Shown: positions 1-7,306, numbered from the stretch's first letter. The stretch: DNA of 29,410 bases from an uncultured Oscillospiraceae bacterium (GCA_934589525.1 CAKTOB010000028.1:1-29410), one strand, 5' to 3'. A program made the numbers and translations. The notes: generated by a model not told the origin, from the sequence alone.

Positions 1-119
1 AGAATGTCTTTAAGCATTTGGTCCCGCTTGGCAAATGCCGCCGCCATCTGGGCATTTACGGGATATTCTTCTTTCAGATCCCTGGGAATGGTCAGCTTGC
101 GTTTAAATTCCATGTTCAT
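1..119 (-). CDS. DAHP synthase (3-deoxy-7-phosphoheptulonate synthase), N-terminal fragment
   Basis: Only about the first 39 codons are in the window; the gene runs off the left edge. The protein starts MNMEFKRKLTIP and continues with an R-D-L-K-E-E-Y-P segment and a K-R-D-Q-M-L-K-D-I segment. From memory this resembles the N-terminus of class I DAHP synthases of Clostridia, which condense PEP and erythrose-4-phosphate in the first step of the shikimate pathway. The catalytic barrel is outside the window, so the call rests on the N-terminal signature alone. The start at 119 is preferred over the in-frame ATG at 113 because an AAAGAGG ribosome binding site lies 8 nt upstream of it. A promoter is visible just upstream (156-183). 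Confidence 0.6.
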   Translation of the reverse strand, partial: MNMEFKRKLTIPRDLKEEYPVNAQMAAAFAKRDQMLKDI

Positions 120-155
120 AGCTTGAACCTCTTTATATTTTCAAAGGATAGGTTC

Positions 156-183
156 AGTATAGCGATTTTTTTGAAAAAAGCAA
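156..183 (-). promoter_or_regulatory. Promoter of the DAHP synthase gene
   Basis: On the minus strand there is a -35 box TTGCTT (178-183), a 16-bp spacer and a -10 box TATACT (156-161). This gives a leader of roughly 30 nt before the ATG at 119. The match to the sigma-A consensus is good. Confidence 0.6.
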
Positions 184-265
184 GGGACACCCGGCTTTCA
201 TGTGCGCTTTTTCCCTGAAAATCGGTCTATAAGAGTGAAGAACAAACACAACGAGGTGATTTCAC

Positions 266-820
266 ATGGACGACAAGACAATAATCGGGTTGTACCTGAA
301 CCGGGACCAGGAGGCCATTCGCTGTACGGAGGCCCTTTACGGCCGGCGGCTGTTTTCCCTGGCACAGCGGATTTTGGAGAACGACCAGGATGCGGAAGAA
401 AGCGTCAGCGATACCTATTGGCAGGCGTGGAATACCATCCCGCCCCAAAAGCCCCGGTATTTCTTTGCCTATCTTGCGAAAATCTGCCGGAACTTCGCCT
501 TCAAAAAGCTGGACTGGAGAAATGCCGGAAAGCGGAAAGCGGAGATGGTGGCCCTGACCCAGGAGATGGGAAACTGCATTCCGGATGCCGCCCGACAAAA
601 CCAGCTGGAAGCCCGGGAACTGGGCAGACTCCTGGATGCGTTTCTGCGGCAGCAGACGGAAGAAAACCGGCTGGTATTTATCCGCCGGTTTTGGTATGGG
701 GATACCATCGGGGAAATTGCGGCCCGGTATGGCATCGGGGAAAGCGCCGTGCGGATGCGGCTGAATCGGACAAAGGACAAGCTGTCGGCGTATCTTACAA
801 AGGAGGGCATTCAGGTATGA
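266..820 (+). CDS. RNA polymerase sigma factor, sigma-70 family (ECF-like)
   Basis: The 184-residue protein has the two-domain layout of small ECF-type sigma factors. Region 2 spans about residues 20-82 (Y-G-R-R-L-F-S-L-A-Q, then D-A-E-E-S-V-S-D-T-Y-W-Q-A-W). Region 4 spans about residues 132-178, with a helix-turn-helix G-D-T-I-G-E-I-A-A-R-Y-G-I-G-E-S-A-V-R-M-R-L. Such factors direct core RNA polymerase to a small regulon and are usually held inactive by a membrane partner. A GAGGTG ribosome binding site precedes the ATG. The stop overlaps the next gene's start by 4 nt, so the pair is co-translated. No vegetative -35/-10 is obvious upstream. A GTCTATAAG element around 226-234 could be a self-recognised ECF-type promoter, but that is a guess. 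The regulon is unknown. Confidence 0.85.
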   Translation: MDDKTIIGLYLNRDQEAIRCTEALYGRRLFSLAQRILENDQDAEESVSDTYWQAWNTIPPQKPRYFFAYLAKICRNFAFKKLDWRNAGKRKAEMVALTQEMGNCIPDAARQNQLEARELGRLLDAFLRQQTEENRLVFIRRFWYGDTIGEIAARYGIGESAVRMRLNRTKDKLSAYLTKEGIQV

Positions 821-2583
821 ACGGAAAAGACATGCTGCAAGGGCTTCAGTATATCGGGGACGATTTGGTGGAAGCAGGGGAATTTGGCCTTTTTCCGGCG
901 GCCCGGAAGAAGAGCGCCCAGCGGCCCCGGCGGCCCTGGCTGGTGGCGGCCCTGATTTTGCTGGCCCTGGCACTGGTGGGCTGCGGAGCCGCCTATGTGC
1001 TGAATATGGAAAAGGTGCGCATTGACGTGGGAACGGCCCAGCGAGATTATGCGCTGGTGGACGGGGTCTATGTAAAGGAACCCCACGAGGTCAACACCAC
1101 CACCCTGACCCTGGCGGGGCTGAAAGGGGAGAATGCCTACCGGGCCTGTGCCGACTTCTATGCTTTTAAGGAAGAATATACCGCCCAGGGGGAACAAATG
1201 GCCCAGAGCGGCACATTGCCGGAGGGCTTTTGGGAAAACTATGCCGATGTGATGGATGCCAAGGCCCGGGAAACCGCCCAGCAGTACGGACTCAAGCCAG
1301 AGGGACAGCTGCTGGCATTCCGCACGGCCCGAAACCTCTGCGATGCCCTGGGGGTGGAGCGTTTTGCCCGGGAAAATCCGGAGATCAGCGTGAATATTGG
1401 CGGGGGCAGCTGCTATGACACGGGGAATTTCTGGTTGAATCTGGATCTGGTTTTCCCGGAGGGGAAAGGCTATGCAGTCCTCAACAGCCCCGGCACGCTC
1501 CGCTGGAACCGGAAGGACTGCTTCAGCCGGGACTATCGGGCATTGACGGACAGCGGGGACTGGGTGGAGAAAAACTACACCACCGCCTCCGGCAGCCAGG
1601 TGTTACTCCTTTATTCTCCCACCCAGGAGACAGGCTTTGTGATCTGTGACCGGGGAGAGGCTCTGATGACCCTGGAATTCAACGCCAACATAGAATATCT
1701 CAGCGAGGAGGGCGGTGTGGTGTCCTCCGAGCTGGTACGCATGACGGACAGACAGCTGGAACTGGTGGCGGATGCGGTGGATTTTTCCATTCATCCCAAA
1801 ACGCCCACCCAGGCGGATGTGGAAGCCCAGAAAGCGATTTCCCGGGAGGCCACCCAGAACGGCTATACCCTGACCCTTAAAAACGTGGAAACCGATGGCT
1901 ATGTTCTGCGGGTCCTTCTGTCCCTGGCAGCCCCGGAGGGGACGGAGCTTCCCACGGATGGAAACCTGGTGTTTGACCAATGGAATTTGCGGGATGGACA
2001 GGGTAAAACCTTCGATGACGGCATTTTCTTCACTGGAAAGCGGGAGGACGGGGACGGAAAAAGCTGGACAACGGATCTGATGCTGACCCAGAACTGTGTG
2101 CTTTCAGGGACGGATGAACCCTTTGCCGCCGGAACCTCCTGGGAGCTGTATATGAGGGATTTTGTGTATTCCGATTGGTCCGCGGAAACCGGTGCGGTTC
2201 GGGAGACCCTGGCAGAGGGGGAATGGCTGATCCCCATTTCCTTTGACGGTGAAAACGGGGATTACCGGGAACTGGAACTGGTACAAAAGCCCATCACGAT
2301 GAAAGCCTCCACTGGCTGGGATGAAACCGGAAAAGACGTGCTAGAGTCCTTCCCGGTGACTTCTGTCAAGCTGCGCCGCAACTGCATCCTCCTGACGGCG
2401 GATGTGGGGGAGAAAACCTATGCTGATTTCTTCTGGCTCGGCTCTACCGGTACCAAGGCGGTCCTGAAAGACGGCACCGAGGTGGAGGTTTTGAATCGGG
2501 ATTTTACGAAACCCCTTGACCTGGACAGTGTAGACTACATTCTCTTTGCCGACGGCACCAAGCTGCCGGTTCCGACACCGTAA
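817..2583 (+). CDS. Membrane-anchored probable anti-sigma factor (DUF4179-like)
   Basis: The 588-residue protein has a cytoplasmic N-terminus of about 40 residues, a single membrane segment at residues 41-62 (W-L-V-A-A-L-I-L-L-A-L-A-L-V-G) preceded by arginines and lysines (inside-positive), and an extracytoplasmic region of over 500 residues. I recognise no enzymatic motif in that region. The topology and 4-nt ATGA overlap with the sigma gene are the usual arrangement of sigma/anti-sigma pairs in Clostridia, several of which carry DUF4179 or related domains. The short cytoplasmic tail would hold the sigma factor, and the large outer part could sense an envelope signal. That role is inferred from context only. 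An AGGAGGG ribosome binding site at 801-807 supports the start. Six bases after the stop lies a MITE-like element. Confidence 0.7.
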   Translation: MNGKDMLQGLQYIGDDLVEAGEFGLFPAARKKSAQRPRRPWLVAALILLALALVGCGAAYVLNMEKVRIDVGTAQRDYALVDGVYVKEPHEVNTTTLTLAGLKGENAYRACADFYAFKEEYTAQGEQMAQSGTLPEGFWENYADVMDAKARETAQQYGLKPEGQLLAFRTARNLCDALGVERFARENPEISVNIGGGSCYDTGNFWLNLDLVFPEGKGYAVLNSPGTLRWNRKDCFSRDYRALTDSGDWVEKNYTTASGSQVLLLYSPTQETGFVICDRGEALMTLEFNANIEYLSEEGGVVSSELVRMTDRQLELVADAVDFSIHPKTPTQADVEAQKAISREATQNGYTLTLKNVETDGYVLRVLLSLAAPEGTELPTDGNLVFDQWNLRDGQGKTFDDGIFFTGKREDGDGKSWTTDLMLTQNCVLSGTDEPFAAGTSWELYMRDFVYSDWSAETGAVRETLAEGEWLIPISFDGENGDYRELELVQKPITMKASTGWDETGKDVLESFPVTSVKLRRNCILLTADVGEKTYADFFWLGSTGTKAVLKDGTEVEVLNRDFTKPLDLDSVDYILFADGTKLPVPTP

Positions 2584-2589
2584 ACCTAA

Positions 2590-2750
2590 GGAAACTCTGA
2601 ATAAATCGTCTGCGGCTGAGCGGCGAATCTTTTGCCCCCAGACTGCGGTTTGAAAAATGGGAAATACACAAAGTATTCCCTCATTTTCCAAACCTTGCCT
2701 GGAGCCAAAATCTTTCGCCGTCAGCTCTTGCCAATTTAATCAGAGCTTCC
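2590..2750. mobile_element. MITE-like palindromic element with IS5-like ends
   Basis: This 161-bp non-coding element is an imperfect inverted repeat over almost its whole length, with two arms of about 80 nt. The outer 17 bases match at 15 of 17 positions: GGAAACTCTGAATAAAT on the left and, reverse-complemented, GGAAGCTCTGATTAAAT on the right. It is flanked on both sides by CTAA (2586-2589 and 2751-2754), a 4-bp direct repeat that fits the YTAR target of the IS5 subgroup. The GGAAG..C..AT.AA ends also resemble IS5 ends. It encodes no transposase, so it would need one in trans. As RNA it would fold into a long hairpin directly after the anti-sigma stop codon. The family assignment is inference from the termini. 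Confidence 0.65.
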
Positions 2751-2760
2751 CTAAGAAAAG

Positions 2761-2811
2761 AAAAAGCTGCCCCGGAGGGAACACAAGCGTTCCATTCCGG
2801 GGCAGTTTTTT
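2761..2811. terminator. Bidirectional intrinsic terminator between the sigma operon and rnpB
   Basis: CTGCCCCGGA and TCCGGGGCAG form a 10-bp GC-rich stem with a 19-nt loop that itself contains a short GGAAC/GTTCC pairing. It has five A's on the left and six T's on the right, so it can work in both directions. It ends the sigma/anti-sigma transcript on the plus strand and the convergent RNase P RNA on the minus strand. Confidence 0.85.
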
Positions 2812-2812
2812 G

Positions 2813-3168
2813 GTGCGACTGGGCCTATAAGCCGGGTTCTGTTTTGACAGCCATCTATCTAGCCCTGCGATCGCTCGCAGGGTCAAGCCACCTCTTGGGG
2901 ACGGCCGGGCAAGCCTATTGTCCCCCACACGGTGTTGCTCCGGATAGAGTTTACATCATAAAACCCATGTTGCCATGGGCTGGGTGCGCTCTTACCGCAC
3001 CTTTTCACCCTTGCTGACGGCTTGAAACCGGCCAGCGGTATCTCTCTGTTGCACTTGTCCTGGGGTCACCCCCGGCAGGCGTTACCTGTTATCCTCGCCC
3101 TATGGAGCCCGGACTTTCCTCATCTGGGACCTTTCGGTACCCATCCGCGGCTGTCCAGCCCAGTCGCC
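2813..3168 (-). ncRNA. rnpB: RNase P RNA, bacterial type A (M1 RNA)
   Basis: Read on the minus strand, this is the catalytic RNA that cuts 5' leaders from pre-tRNAs. The ends pair as helix P1: GCGACTGGGC at the 5' end (3158-3167) with GCCCAGTCGC at the 3' end (2815-2824). The universally conserved block GAGGAAAGTCCGGGCTCC follows (complement of about 3104-3121). Near the 3' end is AGAACCCGGCTTATAGGCC (complement of about 2822-2840). The central GGGTGAAAAGGTGCGGTAAG segment is also typical. The length of about 356 nt fits. A near-consensus promoter places the start at about 3167-3168, exactly at P1, and a terminator follows at 2761-2811. Confidence 0.97.
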
Positions 3169-3173
3169 AGGTT

Positions 3174-3202
3174 ATTGTACTCTAAGAATGGACAATTGTC
3201 AA
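3174..3202 (-). promoter_or_regulatory. rnpB promoter
   Basis: On the minus strand TTGACA (3197-3202), a 17-bp spacer and TACAAT (3174-3179) form a near-perfect sigma-A promoter. The predicted start at about 3167-3168 coincides with the first base pairs of the RNase P P1 helix. Confidence 0.9.
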
Positions 3203-3207
3203 ACATC

Positions 3208-3236
3208 TTGCAAAATCTTTTCCGGTGGGATATACT
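3208..3236 (+). promoter_or_regulatory. murD-ispD-ispF promoter
   Basis: TTGCAA (3208-3213), a 17-bp spacer and TATACT (3231-3236) give a start near 3243 and a leader of about 29 nt. The -35 boxes of this promoter and of rnpB are only 5 bp apart and point in opposite directions. Confidence 0.75.
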
Positions 3237-3271
3237 AATAACCATAGTATTGAAAAAAGGCGGGTATCGCT

Positions 3272-4633
3272 ATGGATGCTTTTGAAAACTATTTTGCAGG
3301 ACTTAGGAATAAGTCCATTGCCGTTTTGGGCCTGGGGGTCAGCAACCGGCCCCTGGTGCGGCTGCTGCTGGAATTCGGCTGCCAGGTAACGGGCTGTGAC
3401 AAAACCCCCCGGGAGCAGCTGGACGAGGAAGTGCTGGAGCTGGAAAAGCTGGGCTGCAAGCTTCATGTAGGCCCTGACTACTTAGAGGGGGTTCAGGCGG
3501 AGATCTTGTTCCGCACCCCCGGTATGCACCCCAACAATCCGGCCATTGAGGCCCTGCGGCAGCGGGGGGCTCAGGTGACTTCGGAAATGGAAGTGTTTTT
3601 TGAGGTCTGCCCCTGCAACCTCATTGCCGTCACCGGCTCTGACGGAAAAACCACCACCACCACCCTGGTCAGCGAAATGCTGAAAGCCTCCGGGAAAACC
3701 GTGTGGCTGGGGGGCAATATCGGCACGCCCCTGCTGCCCCTGTGCCGCCGGATGAAGAAAGAGGACTTTGCGGTGGTGGAGCTGAGCTCCTTCCAGCTCA
3801 TGGACATGCGCCGCAGTCCCCAGCGCGCCCTCATCACCAATCTGGCCCCCAACCATCTGGATATTCACAAGGATATGGAAGAATATGTGGAGTCCAAAAA
3901 GAACATCTACCGGTTCCAGGATGAAACCGGGATGCTTGTGCTGAATGCCGACAATGCCATTACCGCCGCCCTCCGGGGCAACGGAGAGACCCGGTTCTTT
4001 TCCAGAAAGCAGAAAACCAACTGCGTCTGGGAAGAAAACGGCGTGATTTACCGCCGGGGGGAGCCGCTGCTGGAAACCAAGGAGATCCTCATTCCCGGCA
4101 CCCACAATATTGAAAACTACATGGCGGCCATTGCCCTGGTGGAAGGCCTGGCCACCGACGATGCCATCCGGCAGGTGGCTAAAAACTTTGGCGGGGTGGA
4201 GCATCGCATTGAGCTGGTGCGGGTGAAAGACGGGGTCCGGTATTACAATGACTCCATTGCCTCCTCTCCCAGCCGAACCATTGCGGGTCTGCGAAGCTTC
4301 CCGGAAAAGGTGCTCCTCATTGCGGGGGGCTACGACAAGCACATTCCCTATGACGTTCTGGGTCCGGAAATCTGCGCCCATGTGAAAAAGCTGTTTTTAG
4401 GCGGTGCCACCGGCCCCAAAATTCGGGCGGCAGTGGAAAACGCACCGGAATACCGGCCCGGTATGCCGGAAATTGTGGACTGCGCTGACTTTACCCAGGC
4501 CACTCTGGCGGCGGCCCAGGCGGCGGAGCCCGGGGATGTGGTGCTCATGAGCCCCGCCAGTGCGGCCTTTGACCAGTTTAAGAACTTTATGGTTCGGGGC
4601 CAATACTTCAAGAAACTTGTAAAGGAGCTGTAA
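3272..4633 (+). CDS. murD: UDP-N-acetylmuramoylalanine--D-glutamate ligase
   Basis: MurD adds D-glutamate to UDP-MurNAc-L-Ala in the cytoplasm, using ATP, during peptidoglycan precursor synthesis. The 453-residue length is normal. A Rossmann-like UDP-binding domain (I-A-V-L-G-L-G-V-S, residues 16-24) is followed by the central Mur-ligase ATP-binding domain, with its P-loop T-G-S-D-G-K-T-T at residues 121-128 and N-L-A-P-N-H-L-D at 190-197. The C-terminal domain carries Y-N-D-S-I-A-S-S-P and A-G-G-Y-D-K, then the terminal S-P-A-S-A-A-F-D-Q-F-K block. These are MurD hallmarks. The start ATG has a modest AAGGCGGG ribosome binding site. The gene leads a compact operon, with ispD starting 3 nt after its stop. 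Pairing a cell-wall ligase with two isoprenoid genes is unusual but plausible, since both feed envelope synthesis. Confidence 0.96.
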   Translation: MDAFENYFAGLRNKSIAVLGLGVSNRPLVRLLLEFGCQVTGCDKTPREQLDEEVLELEKLGCKLHVGPDYLEGVQAEILFRTPGMHPNNPAIEALRQRGAQVTSEMEVFFEVCPCNLIAVTGSDGKTTTTTLVSEMLKASGKTVWLGGNIGTPLLPLCRRMKKEDFAVVELSSFQLMDMRRSPQRALITNLAPNHLDIHKDMEEYVESKKNIYRFQDETGMLVLNADNAITAALRGNGETRFFSRKQKTNCVWEENGVIYRRGEPLLETKEILIPGTHNIENYMAAIALVEGLATDDAIRQVAKNFGGVEHRIELVRVKDGVRYYNDSIASSPSRTIAGLRSFPEKVLLIAGGYDKHIPYDVLGPEICAHVKKLFLGGATGPKIRAAVENAPEYRPGMPEIVDCADFTQATLAAAQAAEPGDVVLMSPASAAFDQFKNFMVRGQYFKKLVKEL

Positions 4634-4636
4634 GCC

Positions 4637-5359
4637 ATGGAATGGACTCGGATCTCCCAGGGAATGCGGAAAGTGCTGCCCCTGAAACGCTGCGGCGCCG
4701 TGATCGTGGCGGCGGGCTCCGCTTCCCGGATGGGGGGCATTGATAAGGTCATGGCCCCCCTGGGGGGCGAACCCATGATCGTCAAAACCGTCAGGGCCTT
4801 TCAGAACTGCGAGGCCGTTGGGGAAATCGTGGTGGTCACGAGACAGGATCTGGTGGCCCCTATTCAGGAGCTGTGCCGGGAGATGGACAAGGTGCGGGCG
4901 GTGGTGACCGGTGGGTCCAGCCGTCAGGAGTCGGTGTGGCTGGGGCTGAACGCTTTTTCCGGAAAAATCCAGCTGGCGGCAGTCCACGATGGGGCCCGGC
5001 CCCTCATTTCCTGGGAGCTCATTGACAGGACCGTCCGGGCCGCCAACAGCTACGGAGCGGCGGCACCGGCCATTCCCGTGAAGGATACCATTAAGGTAGA
5101 GCGCAGCGGCCTGGTGGAGTCCACGCCGGACAGAAGCCGCCTCCGGGCGGTGCAGACCCCCCAGGTCTTTGACTTTGACCTGCTGCGGGGGGCCCTGCAA
5201 AAGGCCCGGGAGGATGGGGCAGAGGTAACGGACGACTGCTCCGCTGTGGAACGGCTGGGGATGAAGATCCGGCTGGTAGAGGGGGAGGAGCGGAACCTGA
5301 AGGTCACCACCCCCCTGGATTTGAAAATCGCGGAACTGCTATTGGAGGAAAAGCCATGA
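4637..5359 (+). CDS. ispD: 2-C-methyl-D-erythritol 4-phosphate cytidylyltransferase
   Basis: IspD couples MEP to CTP to make CDP-methylerythritol, the third step of the MEP isoprenoid pathway. The 240-residue protein has the CTP-binding signature [10 protein letters not shown] at about residues 24-33 with K37 after it. It also has the V-H-D-G-A-R-P motif (D118) and the T-P-Q-V-F-D and T-D-D-C-S-A-V-E segments of the family. The N-terminus is about 12-15 residues longer than usual. The start at 4637 is kept because AAGGAG at 4622-4627 is correctly spaced, but an internal ATG at 4664 would give a more typical length. The stop overlaps the ispF start by 4 nt, consistent with the coupling of ispD and ispF seen in many bacteria. 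Confidence 0.95.
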   Translation: MEWTRISQGMRKVLPLKRCGAVIVAAGSASRMGGIDKVMAPLGGEPMIVKTVRAFQNCEAVGEIVVVTRQDLVAPIQELCREMDKVRAVVTGGSSRQESVWLGLNAFSGKIQLAAVHDGARPLISWELIDRTVRAANSYGAAAPAIPVKDTIKVERSGLVESTPDRSRLRAVQTPQVFDFDLLRGALQKAREDGAEVTDDCSAVERLGMKIRLVEGEERNLKVTTPLDLKIAELLLEEKP

Positions 5360-5829
5360 GAATTGGACACGGTTATGATGTACACGCCCTGGTTCCCGGC
5401 CGGGACCTGATCCTGGGCGGGGTGAAGATCCCCTATGAGCTGGGGCTGGAGGGCCACAGTGACGCGGACGTGCTGCTCCACGCCGTGATGGATGCCCTTC
5501 TGGGGGCCGCGGGCCTGGGGGACATCGGCCTTCACTTCCCGGATACGGATCTGCGCTACAAGGGGGCGGATTCCGGAAAGCTATTGGAATGCGTGGGCGA
5601 AAAAATCCGCGCCGCAGGCTTCCGGGTGGGGAACATCGATGTGACCATGATCGCCCAGCGGCCCAAGCTCCGGCCCTACATTGACACCATGAAGGAAAAC
5701 ATTGCCGCCCGCCTTTCTATTGAGCCGGGCCGGGTCAACGTCAAGGCCACCACGGAAGAGCACCTGGGCTTTACCGGGGAAGGCCGGGGCATGGCCTGCC
5801 ATGCAGTGTGTCTGCTGGAAGAAAAATAA
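5356..5829 (+). CDS. ispF: 2-C-methyl-D-erythritol 2,4-cyclodiphosphate synthase
   Basis: IspF cyclises CDP-ME 2-phosphate to MEcPP with release of CMP, the step after IspE in the MEP pathway. The 157-residue length is typical of this trimeric enzyme. The metal ligands D8 and H10 (G-Y-D-V-H) and H42 are in place. G-H-S-D-A-D (33-38), F-P-D-T-D, and the C-terminal [16 protein letters not shown] block are diagnostic. It is translationally coupled to ispD by an ATGA overlap and is the last gene before a hairpin at 5845-5881. Confidence 0.97.
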   Translation: MRIGHGYDVHALVPGRDLILGGVKIPYELGLEGHSDADVLLHAVMDALLGAAGLGDIGLHFPDTDLRYKGADSGKLLECVGEKIRAAGFRVGNIDVTMIAQRPKLRPYIDTMKENIAARLSIEPGRVNVKATTEEHLGFTGEGRGMACHAVCLLEEK

Positions 5830-5844
5830 GACAATATGACAAGA

Positions 5845-5881
5845 AAAACCTCCTGTGCATAGAATGGGCACGGGAGGTTTT
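5845..5881 (+). promoter_or_regulatory. Hairpin sequestering the DUF3343 ribosome binding site (possible ispF terminator)
   Basis: AAAACCTCCTGTGC (5845-5858) pairs with GCACGGGAGGTTTT (5868-5881) in a 14-bp stem with one G-T pair and a 9-nt loop. The 3' arm contains GGAGG (5873-5877), which is the well-spaced ribosome binding site of the ATG at 5887, so folding would hide it. The run of only four T's, all within the stem, makes it a weak intrinsic terminator at best. It may reduce or condition translation of the downstream pair. Confidence 0.6.
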
Positions 5882-5886
5882 GCCGT

Positions 5887-6138
5887 ATGAAACAGTATAT
5901 GATTTCCTTCCGCTCGGTGACCTATGCCCAGCGGGGGGAGCGAAGCTTGACAAGAGGGGGCTTTTCCTGCACCGTCAGCAGGACGCCCAAATGGATGGAG
6001 CAGCAGGGCTGCGGCTATGGCGTTCTTCTGCGGACGGAGAACATCCATGCCGCCATGGAGATCCTGCTTCGGGAGGGCATCGCCTGGCGAAAGGTCTATG
6101 TCCGCCAGGGCGGCACCTACCGGGAGCTGGGCCTATGA
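5887..6138 (+). CDS. DUF3343 family protein (putative Se/S carrier-like)
   Basis: This 83-residue protein matches the small DUF3343 family: a start M-K-Q-Y-M-I-S-F-R-S, a central C-G motif (G-C-G-Y-G-V, with C42), and an ending in a short alpha/beta fold of the type A-M-E-I-L-L-R-E-G-I. DUF3343 proteins have been described as putative selenium/sulfur carrier-like proteins, and often sit beside cysteine desulfurase or selenocysteine lyase-type enzymes. Their function is not established. Here the stop overlaps the start of exactly such an enzyme by 4 nt. GGAGG 9 nt before the ATG supports the start, but it lies in a hairpin. C42 would be the natural candidate for carrying a persulfide or selenide. 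Confidence 0.75.
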   Translation: MKQYMISFRSVTYAQRGERSLTRGGFSCTVSRTPKWMEQQGCGYGVLLRTENIHAAMEILLREGIAWRKVYVRQGGTYRELGL

Positions 6139-7232
6139 TCTACCTGGACAATGGGGCCACATCCTTCCCCAAGCCCAGGGAAGTGATCTGCGCCGTGACC
6201 AGGGCCCTGGAGCAGGGGGCCAATCCGGGGCGAGGGGGCCACGGCCCCGCCATGGCTGCCGCCAACATGGTCTATGAATGCCGGGAGCGGGCGGCAGGGC
6301 TCTTTTCCTGTAAGCCGGAGCAGGTGGTGCTGACGGGCAGCTGCACCCAGGGGCTCAACATGGCCATTGAGAGCCTTGTAAGCCCGGGGGACCGGGTGCT
6401 GGTTTCTGGCTTTGAGCACAATGCGGTGATGCGGCCCCTGTACGCCCGGAACTGCCGGGTGCGCATCGCCGGGCGGCAGCTTTTTTGCTGGGAGGAGCTG
6501 CTGGAAAGCTTTCGCCGGGAACTGCGGCAGGGGGTGGACGTGGCGGTATTCACCCATGTATCCAATGTGTTCGGCTACATCCTGCCGGTGGAGACCATGG
6601 CACAGCTTTGCCGGGAGGCGGGCGTTCCCTTTATTCTGGACGCGGCCCAGTCCGCCGGGTGTCTGCCGGTGGATTTTGGAGCCTTGGGGGCAGATTTTAT
6701 CGCCATGCCGGGCCACAAGGGGCTGCTGGGGCCCCAGGGCACGGGGCTGCTGCTGTGCGCCCAGCCGGGAACGCCTCTGATTTTCGGCGGCACCGGAAGC
6801 CGGTCCCGGGCCAAGACCATGCCGGAGGAGCTGCCGGAGCGGCTGGAAGCCGGGACCTTGAACGTTCCCGGTGCCGCCGGACTGGCGGCGGGGATGGAAT
6901 TGGTAGAGCGGCTGGGCACCGAGAACATTTTCCGCCGGGGCCACAGCCAGGTGGGTGTCTGCGCCCGGGGGCTGGAAGAGCTGGGCTATAGGGTCTATTC
7001 CGGCCCCCACCAGGCCATGACCCTGTCCTTCCGGGGAAAGGGCGACTGCGAGGAGCTGGCGGCCTACCTAGGCTCCAAAGGCATCGCCCTGCGTGCAGGG
7101 CTCCACTGCGCCCCCCTGGCCCACGAAAGCGCCGGAACCCTGGAAACCGGCACCCTGCGGGCAAGCTTCGGCCACGACGCGGACCCCTTCCAGACCCGGG
7201 CGCTGCTGCGGGCCCTGGGGGGAAACGGATAA
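6135..7232 (+). CDS. Cysteine desulfurase family protein (class V aminotransferase fold)
   Basis: This 365-residue PLP enzyme resembles the SufS/CsdA-like 'cysteine desulfurase family protein' group that accompanies DUF3343. The N-terminus reads I-Y-L-D-N-G-A-T-S-F-P-K-P. A glycine/serine cofactor site is at T-G-S-C-T-Q-G-L-N. D-A-A-Q-S-A-G provides the aspartate under the PLP ring. The PLP lysine is K195 in P-G-H-K-G-L-L-G-P-Q-G-T-G. The probable persulfide cysteine is C325 in R-A-G-L-H-C-A-P. Both catalytic residues are present, so it should release sulfur (or selenium) from cysteine (or selenocysteine). No iron-sulfur scaffold gene is adjacent, so the acceptor is more likely the DUF3343 partner. 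Which substrate is used cannot be read from the sequence. Confidence 0.88.
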   Translation: MIYLDNGATSFPKPREVICAVTRALEQGANPGRGGHGPAMAAANMVYECRERAAGLFSCKPEQVVLTGSCTQGLNMAIESLVSPGDRVLVSGFEHNAVMRPLYARNCRVRIAGRQLFCWEELLESFRRELRQGVDVAVFTHVSNVFGYILPVETMAQLCREAGVPFILDAAQSAGCLPVDFGALGADFIAMPGHKGLLGPQGTGLLLCAQPGTPLIFGGTGSRSRAKTMPEELPERLEAGTLNVPGAAGLAAGMELVERLGTENIFRRGHSQVGVCARGLEELGYRVYSGPHQAMTLSFRGKGDCEELAAYLGSKGIALRAGLHCAPLAHESAGTLETGTLRASFGHDADPFQTRALLRALGGNG

Positions 7233-7277
7233 GACACACTGTCCGTTCCTCTGAAATGTGGATTTTTTATTCGATAC

Positions 7278-7306
7278 TTGAATATTGATAAAGAATGTGA
7301 TATTCT
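7278..7306 (+). promoter_or_regulatory. Promoter of the B12 riboswitch/btuFCD operon
   Basis: TTGAAT (7278-7283), a 17-bp spacer and TATTCT (7301-7306) predict a start near 7313, about 12 nt before the riboswitch P1 helix. The -10 box is weaker than consensus and lies inside a perfect inverted repeat. Confidence 0.65.

Noticed and set aside
227..973. Long minus-strand open frame opposite the sigma and anti-sigma genes
   Set aside because: It is an antisense shadow of two well-supported coding frames. The residue pattern (Pro/Gly/Arg/His-rich) is typical of antisense frames in GC-rich genes.
2871..2884. Short palindrome GCGATCGC-like sequence within 2868-2882
   Set aside because: It is a helix of RNase P RNA (CCCTGCGA/TCGCAGGG), not an operator or mobile-element end.
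3022..3285. 87-codon open frame opposite RNase P RNA
   Set aside because: It lies over rnpB and both divergent promoters and has no recognisable protein character.
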